Of a DNA stretch of 9,113 nucleotides, positions 1 through 5,574 are shown piece by piece. This DNA is from CAZYBG01 sp964645155 (GTDB taxonomy: Bacteria; Pseudomonadota; Alphaproteobacteria; Rhodobacterales; Rhodobacteraceae). Made by a program: the position numbers and the translations under genes. Under the pieces are notes generated by a model. It was not told the DNA's origin. It ran no database searches and was given only the letters and a program-made list of their open reading frames with translations. Every line of letters starts with the position of its first letter. Position 1 is the stretch's first letter. The DNA lies in NCBI GenBank assembly GCA_964645155.1, contig CAZYBG010000108.1, positions 1 through 9,113 on the forward strand, written 5' to 3'.

Positions 1-1
1 C

Positions 2-292
2 CGCCCCGCGGCGCTGGCCGGGCTGACCGCGCTGGCGCTTGGCGCCGGCGCCTGGGCCGCGCGCCCGCCCGAGACCGCTTTCTCCACCGTCGTCTTCCGC
101 CCCGGCATCGGCCCCGGCGGCATCTTTGCGGCGCTCGATGCGGCCGGCGCCCGCCTGGTCGACGGCGACCCCGCGCGCGGCGTGCTGGTGGTCAGCGCCC
201 GCCCGGCCGACCGCTGGGCCTTCTACGCCCATGGCGCGCTGTTCGTCAGCGGCACCGGCCCGGCCGGCTGCCTCGACTGGAGCCGCCTCTGA
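2..292 (+). CDS. C-terminal part of an uncharacterised membrane-anchored protein (5' end outside window)
   Basis: The frame is open from base 2 to the TGA at 290-292 and gives 96 residues with no internal stop. The first visible 20 residues are a hydrophobic Ala/Leu/Gly stretch, probably the end of a membrane anchor or signal peptide. They are followed by a small soluble domain with the segment FSTVVFRPG, an Ala-rich helix, VLVVSARP, and a tail ending CLDWSRL. I do not recognise a named domain. It resembles small uncharacterised inner-membrane-anchored proteins of Rhodobacterales (recollection, not verified). The true start is upstream of the window. It converges on the next gene, leaving 34 bp between the two stops and no obvious T-rich terminator. 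Confidence 0.6.
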   Translation, partial: RPAALAGLTALALGAGAWAARPPETAFSTVVFRPGIGPGGIFAALDAAGARLVDGDPARGVLVVSARPADRWAFYAHGALFVSGTGPAGCLDWSRL

Positions 293-326
293 GGATCCTG
301 CCCGGGCGACCGGTGAGCGCCGCGCC

Positions 327-1004
327 TCAGCCTCGGGCGACGCGGAGGTTGATGAGCGGCGAGCCTCCGGTCATCCAGAGCCGGACCCAGAGCGGCAGGA
401 TGCTCTCGCTCGCCCGGGCGCCGGCGATGTCGCCGAGATCGATTAAGGACTGCCAGCCGAAGCTGCGGGCGATGCCTGCCACCGTCTCCTTCGCGGCGGG
501 GTCGTTGCCGGCAAGGAAGAGGTCGTGCGCGCCGGGGATCAGCGCGGGGTTCACCATCACCGCGGCGGCCACGGTATTGAACGCCTTGACCACGCGCGCC
601 TCGGGAAACGCCGTCTGGATCTGTTCGCCGAGGCTTGTCGGGCCGGCAAGCTCCGGGGCGAGGAACGGCGGCATCCCCTGCGAGAAGTCGAGCGGATTCG
701 CCACGTCGACCAGCACCTTGCCGGCAAGGTTCGCCGCGCCCGCCGCGGTCAGCGCCGCGATCGCGTGCTGGCCCGACGTCGCGTTGAAGACGATGTCGGC
801 CGAAGCTGCCGCCGCGGCGAAATCCGCGACCGCGCCGCCGGTCTCGCGGCGCCAGTCGGCCAGGGTGGCGGTGTTCGCCCGGGGCTTGGCGATCTCGTCC
901 GCCCTTGCCGTGCGGATGCCGACCGTCACCTCGTGGCCCCGCGCGATCAGCGCGCTGCCCAGGGTCTGGCCGACCGCGCCGCCACCGATCATTCCGATTT
1001 TCAT
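327..1004 (-). CDS. NAD(P)-binding oxidoreductase, F420-dependent NADP reductase-like family
   Basis: The predicted protein is 225 aa and begins MKIGMIGGGAVGQTLG. Its GxGxxG dinucleotide-binding motif (G7, G9, G12) follows the first beta strand, and the second strand ends VTVGIRT, with Arg31/Thr32 placed to contact an NADP phosphate. Later segments (ADIVFNAT, KVLVDVANPLDF, VVKAFNTVAA) fit the F420_oxidored/6-phosphogluconate-dehydrogenase-like Rossmann family. Members of this group often use NADP(H) without F420, and the substrate cannot be read from sequence. The length is normal for the family. The ATG at 1004-1002 puts the glycine motif at the N-terminus as expected, though its ribosome site is weak. 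It is divergent from a TetR gene across a 68-bp region with operator-like repeats, so it is probably the target of that regulator. Confidence 0.85.
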   Translation of the reverse strand: MKIGMIGGGAVGQTLGSALIARGHEVTVGIRTARADEIAKPRANTATLADWRRETGGAVADFAAAAASADIVFNATSGQHAIAALTAAGAANLAGKVLVDVANPLDFSQGMPPFLAPELAGPTSLGEQIQTAFPEARVVKAFNTVAAAVMVNPALIPGAHDLFLAGNDPAAKETVAGIARSFGWQSLIDLGDIAGARASESILPLWVRLWMTGGSPLINLRVARG

Positions 1005-1025
1005 GCCAGTGGTCCAGTGCTAGAT

Positions 1026-1068
1026 ACAGACAGGTTCGTCTACTCATCCGAAATACAGACAGGTCTGT
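1026..1068. promoter_or_regulatory. Two operator-like sites between the oxidoreductase and tetR
   Basis: Site 1, 1055-1068, reads ACAGAC-AG-GTCTGT, a perfect 6-bp inverted repeat with a 2-bp centre. Site 2, 1026-1039, reads ACAGAC-AG-GTTCGT, with the left arm and centre identical and the right arm degenerate. The shared core ATACAGACAGGT recurs exactly 29 bp apart. ACAGAC/GTCTGT palindromes are the kind of operator used by TetR-family repressors. The placement between a divergent tetR and its neighbour supports autoregulation and control of both genes; this is inferred, not shown. Confidence 0.7.
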
Positions 1069-1072
1069 CCGC

Positions 1073-1618
1073 ATGTCAATCGCGAAACTGCCCCCGGCGC
1101 GCGACCGCATCCTCGACGTGGCGGGGCGGCTGTTCTACGCTGCGGGCTACCGCGCCGTGGGCGTCGACCGGGTCATCGCCGAGGCCGGGGTCGCCAAGGC
1201 GACCTTCTACCGCCACTTCCCCTCGAAGGACGACCTGATCGTCGCCTGGATCGGGCGGGCCGAGGCGGCGCTGAACGCGCAACTGCCGCCGGAGGACGCG
1301 CCTTCGCCGCTGCATGCCTATGTCGAGGCGGTGCTCGGCATCGCCGCGCGCCCGGCCTGCCTCGGCTGCACGTGGCAGGGGGTCGCGGCGGAGTTCGCCG
1401 ATCCCGGCCACCCGGCCCATGCGGCGGCGGCGGCGGTGAAGCGGCGGGTTCTCGAAAGTCTCGGCCGGCGCGCGCGCGCCCAGGGCGTCGCCGATCCGGA
1501 CGCCGCCGCCGCGCAGGTCTACCTGCTGATCGAGGGTGTCTGGGGCAGCGTGCGGATGTTCCGTGGCGCGGCGCCCCTCGGCCATGTGCGCGACGCGGTG
1601 CTCCGGCTGACCGCCTGA
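1073..1618 (+). CDS. TetR/AcrR-family transcriptional regulator
   Basis: The predicted protein is 181 aa, normal for TetR repressors. Residues 8-55 form the N-terminal DNA-binding domain: RDRILDVAGRLFYAAGYRAVGVDRV leads into the recognition helix region with AGVAKATFYRHFPSKDDL (about 38-55), a textbook TetR signature. The rest is a helical ligand-binding/dimer domain with a CLGC motif (Cys96, Cys99) that might respond to a metal, thiol or electrophile (speculative). The ATG at 1073 is chosen because it places the HTH at the N-terminus and lies 4 bp after the operator repeat; longer in-frame starts would run through the operators and the divergent gene. The operator overlaps the expected promoter, which suggests autorepression. 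The effector is unknown. Confidence 0.9.
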   Translation: MSIAKLPPARDRILDVAGRLFYAAGYRAVGVDRVIAEAGVAKATFYRHFPSKDDLIVAWIGRAEAALNAQLPPEDAPSPLHAYVEAVLGIAARPACLGCTWQGVAAEFADPGHPAHAAAAAVKRRVLESLGRRARAQGVADPDAAAAQVYLLIEGVWGSVRMFRGAAPLGHVRDAVLRLTA

Positions 1619-1674
1619 GCGGCCGGGAACCGCCGCGGACGCCCAGCCATTGGGCCGCCGAAGGAGGCCCCGGG

Positions 1675-2130
1675 ATGAGCTACCTGCGTTTCTTCGCGAT
1701 GATCGCCACCTCGACGGCGCTGATGTATGCGATGACCTATCTCAACACCTGGGAGGCGGGTCACGTCCGGTTCAGCCAGACCCGGCTCTGGATGGCACTG
1801 CTAATGGGGGCGATGATGGCGGGGGTGATGCTAAGCTTTATGCTGCCCATGTATGCCAGCCGCGCCGCCAACGTCGCGATCTATGCCGGGGCGGCCGTGG
1901 TCTTCGCGCTGTCGCTCTGGCTCGTGCGCTCGCAGGCAACCGTCGGCGACACGGCCTGGATGACGGCGATGATCCCGCATCATTCGATCGCCATCCTGAC
2001 CAGCGAGCGCGCCCGCCTGTCGGACCCGCGCGTGCGCGATCTCGCCCGGCGGATCATCTCGGCCCAGCGCGAGGAGATCGCCGAGATGGAGCGGCTCATC
2101 GCCGATCTCGGGGGCCGGGGCCGCCCTTGA
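1675..2130 (+). CDS. Three-helix membrane protein with a DUF305-like C-terminal segment
   Basis: The predicted protein is 151 aa, with a clear AGGAGG at 1662-1667, 7 nt before the ATG. Hydrophobic segments lie at about residues 4-22, 37-59 and 66-84, so it should be an inner-membrane protein. The second segment is rich in methionine (MMAGVMLSFMLPMY). After the membrane part comes WMTAMIPHHSIAIL (95-108, His102-His103), then a charged helix with RDLARRIISAQREEIAEM (121-138). This MIPHH...A...II..Q..EI..M pattern is typical of the DUF305 (ferritin-like) family, some members of which are linked to copper. A metal role is suggested by the family and the Met/His content, not shown. It follows tetR by 56 bp on the same strand and may be co-transcribed with it. 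Confidence 0.8.
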   Translation: MSYLRFFAMIATSTALMYAMTYLNTWEAGHVRFSQTRLWMALLMGAMMAGVMLSFMLPMYASRAANVAIYAGAAVVFALSLWLVRSQATVGDTAWMTAMIPHHSIAILTSERARLSDPRVRDLARRIISAQREEIAEMERLIADLGGRGRP

Positions 2131-2200
2131 CGGCGCCGGTCCGAAGCGCGACAAGCCCCGCCACCCGACCCCGCGGTGACCGCGGAAGACAGGAGCAGAC

Positions 2201-3487
2201 GTGGCCGGCCGGACCGCCCCCTTCGCCGCCTTCGAATGGATGATCGCCTGGCGCTACCTGCGCGCGCGCCGCGCCGAGGGCGGGGTCAGCGTCATGACCT
2301 GGATCTCGCTCGTCGGCATCACGCTCGCGGTCTTCGCGCTGATCGCGACGCTGGCGGTCAGGGCGGGCTTCCGGGCGGAGTTCATCGGCACGATCCTCGG
2401 CGCCAACGCCCATGTCACCGTCTATTCGGGCGGGACGGTCAACGAGTTGGGGATGCTGGTGCGCACGATCCCCGACTTCGGCCCGCTGGCAGACCGGCTT
2501 GCCGCCGTGCCGGGCGTCACCCGGGCCGCCCCGCTGGTCAAGGGTCAGGTGCTGGCTAATTCCGGCGAGGCCAATGCCGGGGTGGAGGTGTTCGGGATCA
2601 CGCTCGAGGACCTGCGCGAAGTGCCGGGCGTCGCGCAGTCCGCGGCCGCCTACGGCGACCTCGCGCGCTTCGACGCGGGTATCGCCATCGGCTCGGGCGT
2701 CGCGCGCACGCTCGGCGTCACGGTCGGCGATCGGATCCGCCTGATCTCGCCCAACGGCGTGCGCACGGCGATGGGGACAAGCCCGCGCACCAACGCCTAC
2801 GAGGTCGTCTACGTGTTCTCGGCCGGCCGCTACGACATCGACCAGACCCGCGTCTACCTGCCGTTCGCCGAGGCGCAGAGCTTCCTCAACCGCGACGGCG
2901 TCGCCGACGAGATCGAGGTGATGATCGCGGACCCCGAGCGGGTCGAGGACCACCTTCCGGCGATCGCCGCCGCGGCCGGCGAGGGGATGCTGCTCTGGAC
3001 CTGGAAGGACAGTTCGGGGGCGTTCCTGAACGCGCTCGACGTCGAGGACAACGTGATGTTCGTGATCCTCTCGGTGCTGGTGCTGATCGCCGCGATGAAC
3101 ATCGTCTCGGGCCTCATCATGCTGGTGAAGAACAAGGGCCGCGACATCGGCATCCTGCGCACGATGGGCCTGACCGAGGGATCGGTGCTGCGCATCTTCT
3201 TCCTCTGCGGGGCGTTCACCGGCCTGGTCGGCACCGCGGCTGGGGTCGTGCTCGGCGTGCTGTTCGCGCTGAACGGCGAGGCGATCTTCTCGGCGCTGAA
3301 CTACCTGACGAACGGCGGGGTATGGGATGCCTCGATCCGTGGCATCTATACACTGCCGACGCGCCTGCAGGCGGCCGATGTCCTGTCGGCGGTGGCGCTG
3401 TCGCTGGCGCTGTCGTTCGTCGTCACGATCTTTCCGGCGCGCCGGGCGGCGCGGATGAACCCGGTCGAGGCGCTGCGCTATGAATGA
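2201..3487 (+). CDS. lolC: Lipoprotein-releasing ABC transporter permease, LolC/LolE family
   Basis: The predicted protein is 428 aa, near the usual 400-420 of LolC/LolE. It works in the inner membrane with the LolD ATPase to extract outer-membrane lipoproteins and pass them to LolA. The start is the GTG at 2201, preceded by AGGAG at 2191-2195. The protein opens with the cytoplasmic segment FEWMIAWRYLRARRAEGG, then transmembrane helix 1 (about 30-56). A periplasmic domain (about 60-280) follows, then three more helices (about 283-308, 331-357 and 393-412). The segment NKGRDIGILRTMG (311-323) is the conserved FtsX-type coupling region that contacts the ATPase, and the C-terminus FPARRAARMNPVEALRYE is diagnostic of the family. 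Only one permease is present beside lolD, common where one protein replaces LolC and LolE; the symbol lolC/lolE/lolF is therefore uncertain. Confidence 0.93.
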   Translation: MAGRTAPFAAFEWMIAWRYLRARRAEGGVSVMTWISLVGITLAVFALIATLAVRAGFRAEFIGTILGANAHVTVYSGGTVNELGMLVRTIPDFGPLADRLAAVPGVTRAAPLVKGQVLANSGEANAGVEVFGITLEDLREVPGVAQSAAAYGDLARFDAGIAIGSGVARTLGVTVGDRIRLISPNGVRTAMGTSPRTNAYEVVYVFSAGRYDIDQTRVYLPFAEAQSFLNRDGVADEIEVMIADPERVEDHLPAIAAAAGEGMLLWTWKDSSGAFLNALDVEDNVMFVILSVLVLIAAMNIVSGLIMLVKNKGRDIGILRTMGLTEGSVLRIFFLCGAFTGLVGTAAGVVLGVLFALNGEAIFSALNYLTNGGVWDASIRGIYTLPTRLQAADVLSAVALSLALSFVVTIFPARRAARMNPVEALRYE

Positions 3488-3602
3488 CACGCCGCGCCCG
3501 GCCGCCGCGGCGCGGGGGGCCGCCCGCCCCCGGTCGGGCCCGCGGCCCTCCGCCGCCCCGGCGGATCTGGCGGCCGGACGTGCCGGGGCCCGGGCGCGAT
3601 GA
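3480..3602 (+). CDS. Possible 40-codon ORF bridging lolC and lolD
   Basis: An ATG at 3480 (inside the last codons of lolC) opens a frame that runs to a TGA at 3600-3602, which overlaps the lolD start as ATGA (3599-3602). A GAGG at 3467-3470 lies 9 nt before the ATG. The peptide starts MNDTPRPAAAARG and is almost only Ala, Arg, Pro and Gly, as expected from any frame in about 93% GC DNA, so composition gives no support for a real protein. It could be a translational-coupling ORF that delivers ribosomes to lolD, which has no good ribosome site of its own. It could also be the old N-terminus of lolD cut off by a frameshift or sequencing error, or chance. Confidence 0.25.
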   Translation: MNDTPRPAAAARGAARPRSGPRPSAAPADLAAGRAGARAR

Positions 3603-4288
3603 CGGCCGAGGCGCTGGGGCTAGACGGGATCGAGAAGGTCTACAACCGCGGCACGGCGGGCGAGGTCGCGGTGCTGCGCGGCGCCTCGCTCGGCCTCGCG
3701 CCGGGCGAGATCGTCGCCCTCGTGGCGCCGTCGGGGGCGGGGAAGTCGACGCTCCTCCACATCGCGGGGCTGCTCGACACGGCGGATGCCGGCGAGGTCC
3801 GGCTCGGCGGCCGGCCGATGGGCCGCCAGTCCGACCGCGCCCGCACCCAGGCGCGGCGCGCCGAGGTGGGGTTCGTCTACCAGTTCCACCATCTGCTGCC
3901 CGAATTCACCGCCGCCGAGAACGTGGTGCTGCCGCAGCTCGCCAACGGCGCCGACCGCCGGGCCGCCGAGGCGCGCGCGGCGGCGCTGCTCGACCGGGTC
4001 GGCGTTGGCCCCCGGGCTATGCACCGCCCGGCGCAGCTCTCGGGCGGCGAGCAGCAGCGCGTCGCGTTCTGCCGGGCGCTCGCGAACGCGCCGCGGCTCC
4101 TTCTCGCCGACGAGCCGACCGGCAACCTCGACCCCGCGACCTCGGCCCAGGTGTTCGGCGCGCTGCTCGAGCTTGTGCGCGGCACCGGGCTCGCCGCGCT
4201 GATCGCGACGCACAATCTCGACCTCGCCGCGCGGATGGACCGCACCGTGCGGCTGCACGAGGGGCGCATCGTTCCCGGCGCGGACTGA
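3599..4288 (+). CDS. lolD: Lipoprotein-releasing ABC transporter ATP-binding protein LolD
   Basis: The predicted protein is 229 aa, the usual LolD length. It supplies ATP hydrolysis for lipoprotein release with the LolC-type permease just upstream. All ABC motifs are present: Walker A APSGAGKST at 43-51 (Lys49), Q-loop VYQFHHLLPEF with Gln95, signature LSGGEQQRV at 147-155, Walker B LLLADEP with Asp171-Glu172, D-loop GNLD at 175-178 and switch His205 (ATHN). YNRG near residue 16 and HHLLPEF after the Q-loop are typical of LolD rather than MacB or FtsE. The ATG at 3599 has no convincing Shine-Dalgarno sequence and lies 111 bp after lolC in an extremely GC-rich spacer. It is in the same frame as lolC with no stop between except lolC's own TGA. 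The N-terminus is therefore less certain than the core. Confidence 0.93.
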   Translation: MTAEALGLDGIEKVYNRGTAGEVAVLRGASLGLAPGEIVALVAPSGAGKSTLLHIAGLLDTADAGEVRLGGRPMGRQSDRARTQARRAEVGFVYQFHHLLPEFTAAENVVLPQLANGADRRAAEARAAALLDRVGVGPRAMHRPAQLSGGEQQRVAFCRALANAPRLLLADEPTGNLDPATSAQVFGALLELVRGTGLAALIATHNLDLAARMDRTVRLHEGRIVPGAD

Positions 4289-4298
4289 TCCGGATCAA
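4285..4298. promoter_or_regulatory. FNR/FnrL/Dnr-type binding site before the cytochrome c pair
   Basis: CTGATCCGGATCAA matches the TTGAT-N4-ATCAA consensus at 9 of 10 specified positions (first T is C). It overlaps the lolD stop codon and is centred at 4291.5. If the centre sits at -41.5, as in class II FNR-activated promoters, transcription would start near 4333. A -10-like TAGGCT occurs at 4322-4327, in the right place, giving a leader of about 18 nt that contains the ribosome site. Which CRP/FNR-family regulator binds it cannot be told. Confidence 0.6.
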
Positions 4299-4350
4299 GG
4301 CGCAGGCTGGCCCGCCCGCCCTAGGCTCGCGGCGGAAAGGGGTCATGCCG

Positions 4351-4767
4351 ATGTTCCGCGCCCGCGCCGCCGCCGTAGCCATCATCGCCGCCATCACCGC
4401 CGCCGCGGTGCCCGCGGCCGCGCAGGACCTCGCCCTGGGCGAGGCCACGTTCCTCGCCGCCTGCGCCGGCTGCCACGGCGAGGATGCCGACGGCAACGGG
4501 CCGATGACCGAGGTGCTGACCGTCGCGGTGCCCGACCTGACCGCGGTCGCGGCGCGCAACGGTGGTGCGTTCCCCTGGCTCAGGGTCGTCCACGTGGTCG
4601 ACGGCCGCAGCGGCCTGCGGGCCCATGGCGGGCCGATGCCGGTCTTTGGCACCATCTTCGAGGGCGATACCGCGGTGGCCGATGCGCCCGACGGCACGCC
4701 GGTCATCATGAGCGCGCGGGTGCTCGCCGTCGTCGCGTATCTCGAGAGCATCCAGGTGGTGGAGTGA
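4351..4767 (+). CDS. Periplasmic mono-heme cytochrome c (first of a tandem pair)
   Basis: The predicted protein is 138 aa. Residues 1-24 form a Sec signal peptide (basic MFRAR, an Ala/Ile core, and a likely cleavage after AAA before QDLALG). The heme-binding CAGCH is at 38-42 (Cys38, Cys41, His42). The likely distal ligand is Met96 in GGPMPVFG, and the C-terminal helix contains VLAVVAYLESIQ, all as in class I cytochromes c. The ATG at 4351 is preferred because AAGGGG (4337-4342) is 8 nt upstream; the in-frame ATG at 4345 would leave 2 nt. The redox partner is unknown. It follows lolD by 62 bp, with its own FNR-like box in between, and is followed 23 bp later by a paralogue sharing PDLTA.AARNGG and PMP.FG, suggesting duplication. 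Confidence 0.9.
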   Translation: MFRARAAAVAIIAAITAAAVPAAAQDLALGEATFLAACAGCHGEDADGNGPMTEVLTVAVPDLTAVAARNGGAFPWLRVVHVVDGRSGLRAHGGPMPVFGTIFEGDTAVADAPDGTPVIMSARVLAVVAYLESIQVVE

Positions 4768-4790
4768 CGGGCAATGGCGGGGAGAACGGG

Positions 4791-5189
4791 ATGAGGCGGC
4801 TGATCCTGGGTGCCGTGGCAGCGGCCGGGCCGCTCGTCGCCTGCATGCCCGAGCCCGTCGAGGTCGGCCGTGCCTTCTACGGCGCGAACTGCGCCGGTTG
4901 CCACGGCGCCGACGGGCGCGGCGGTGGGCCGGCGGCCGCGGGCCTGCCACGCCCGGTGCCCGACCTGACCGCGATCGCAGCGCGCAACGGCGGCGTCTTC
5001 GACCGCAACGCGGTGATGTCGACGATCGACGGCTACTACCGCCGCGGCGACCCCAGCCACCCGATGCCCGAGTTCGGCGCGACGATGGAGGGGCGGATCG
5101 TCATGGTCGAGACCGAGCCGGGCGTGTTCACTCCCACGCCCGAAGCCCTGGTCGGGCTTGCCGACTATCTGGAACGGCTGCAGCGCTAG
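4791..5189 (+). CDS. Mono-heme cytochrome c, predicted lipoprotein (second of a tandem pair)
   Basis: The predicted protein is 132 aa. The N-terminus MRRLILGAVAAAGPLVAC ends in a lipobox-like LVAC, so signal peptidase II processing at Cys18 and lipid anchoring are likely, unlike the upstream copy. The heme motif CAGCH is at 34-38, and the probable axial Met is Met92 in SHPMPEFG. The C-terminal helix contains ALVGLADYLERLQ. Between them are VPDLTAIAARNGGVF, nearly identical to the first cytochrome, and VMSTIDGYYRR. The ATG at 4791 is chosen over the GTG at 4764 (which overlaps the previous stop) because GGGGAG at 4779-4784 is correctly spaced and the signal peptide then starts at Met1. It is presumably in one transcript with the preceding gene. 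Cys18 followed by Met-Pro-Glu gives no Asp+2 inner-membrane retention signal. Confidence 0.88.
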   Translation: MRRLILGAVAAAGPLVACMPEPVEVGRAFYGANCAGCHGADGRGGGPAAAGLPRPVPDLTAIAARNGGVFDRNAVMSTIDGYYRRGDPSHPMPEFGATMEGRIVMVETEPGVFTPTPEALVGLADYLERLQR

Positions 5190-5208
5190 CCGTCACATCT
5201 CTGTTACG

Positions 5209-5230
5209 TGCATCGACTAATCAAGATGCA
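5209..5230. promoter_or_regulatory. arsR: Inverted repeat at the arsR start, candidate ArsR operator
   Basis: TGCATC (5209-5214) and GATGCA (5225-5230) form a perfect 6-bp inverted repeat with a 10-bp spacer. Its right arm ends on the A of the arsR ATG. An operator here would block transcription directly. The region has no Shine-Dalgarno sequence before the ATG and no clear -35/-10 pair, so the transcript may be leaderless or very short. Repeats this short occur by chance, hence moderate confidence. Confidence 0.4.
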
Positions 5231-5562
5231 TGGATACGTCACGCGCGCTCGCCGCCTTCGCCGCCCTGTCGCAGGACACCCGACTCGCCGCGCTCCGGCT
5301 GCTCGTCGGCCGCGGCCCGCAGGGTGCGCTCGCCGGCGAGATCGGCGCCGCGCTCGGCGTCCGGCAGAACACCATGTCGACCAACCTTGCCGTGCTGCTT
5401 GCCGCCGGCCTTGTCCGCAACGCGCGCGAGGGGCGCGGGGTGCGCTATTTTGCCGATGTCGGAGGCATCGGCGGCCTGCTCGCGTTCCTGATGGAAGACT
5501 GCTGCGGCGGCCGGCCCGAACTCTGCCGGCCGCTGATCGCCGAACTCACCTGTGCCTGCTGA
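5230..5562 (+). CDS. arsR: ArsR-family arsenite-responsive repressor
   Basis: The predicted protein is 110 aa, typical for ArsR/SmtB winged-helix repressors. Residues 7-63 hold the DNA-binding domain, with LSQDTRLAALRLLV (13-26) and the HTH AGEIGAALGVRQNTMSTNL (35-53). The wing contains GRGVRYFAD (68-76). The C-terminal part carries the cysteines: Cys91-Cys92, Cys99 in CCGGRPELC, and Cys108 and Cys110 at the very end. A C-terminal Cys pair plus a third Cys 7-8 residues later resembles the As(III) site described for Acidithiobacillus-type ArsR rather than the E. coli site in the recognition helix. It leads the arsC-aqpS operon with 12 bp to arsC and would repress it until arsenite binds. The start at 5230 gives a standard N-terminus; no ribosome site is visible. 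Confidence 0.9.
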   Translation: MDTSRALAAFAALSQDTRLAALRLLVGRGPQGALAGEIGAALGVRQNTMSTNLAVLLAAGLVRNAREGRGVRYFADVGGIGGLLAFLMEDCCGGRPELCRPLIAELTCAC

Positions 5563-5574
5563 AGGATACCACCG

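Noticed and set aside
293..326. Terminator between the first two convergent genes
   Set aside because: The 34 bp are GC-rich with only very short inverted pieces and no T-run.
2096..3490. A 464-codon - strand ORF antisense to lolC
   Set aside because: It has Arg/Asp/His-rich composition typical of an antisense shadow in high-GC DNA; the + strand encodes a full, recognisable LolC.
3484..4767. A 427-codon + strand ORF starting at the lolC stop (ATGA) and ending with the first cytochrome
   Set aside because: Its first two thirds are an out-of-frame Arg/Ala/Pro reading of lolD. Only the part from 4351 on is real, and that part has its own ribosome site and signal peptide.
4345..4767. ATG at 4345 as start of the first cytochrome
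   Set aside because: Only 2 nt separate it from AAGGGG; 4351 has 8 nt. It changes the protein by two residues, so it cannot be fully excluded.
4764..5189. GTG start overlapping the previous stop for the second cytochrome
   Set aside because: It would add nine polar residues (MTGNGGENG) before an otherwise standard lipoprotein signal peptide; the ATG at 4791 has a better spaced GGGGAG.
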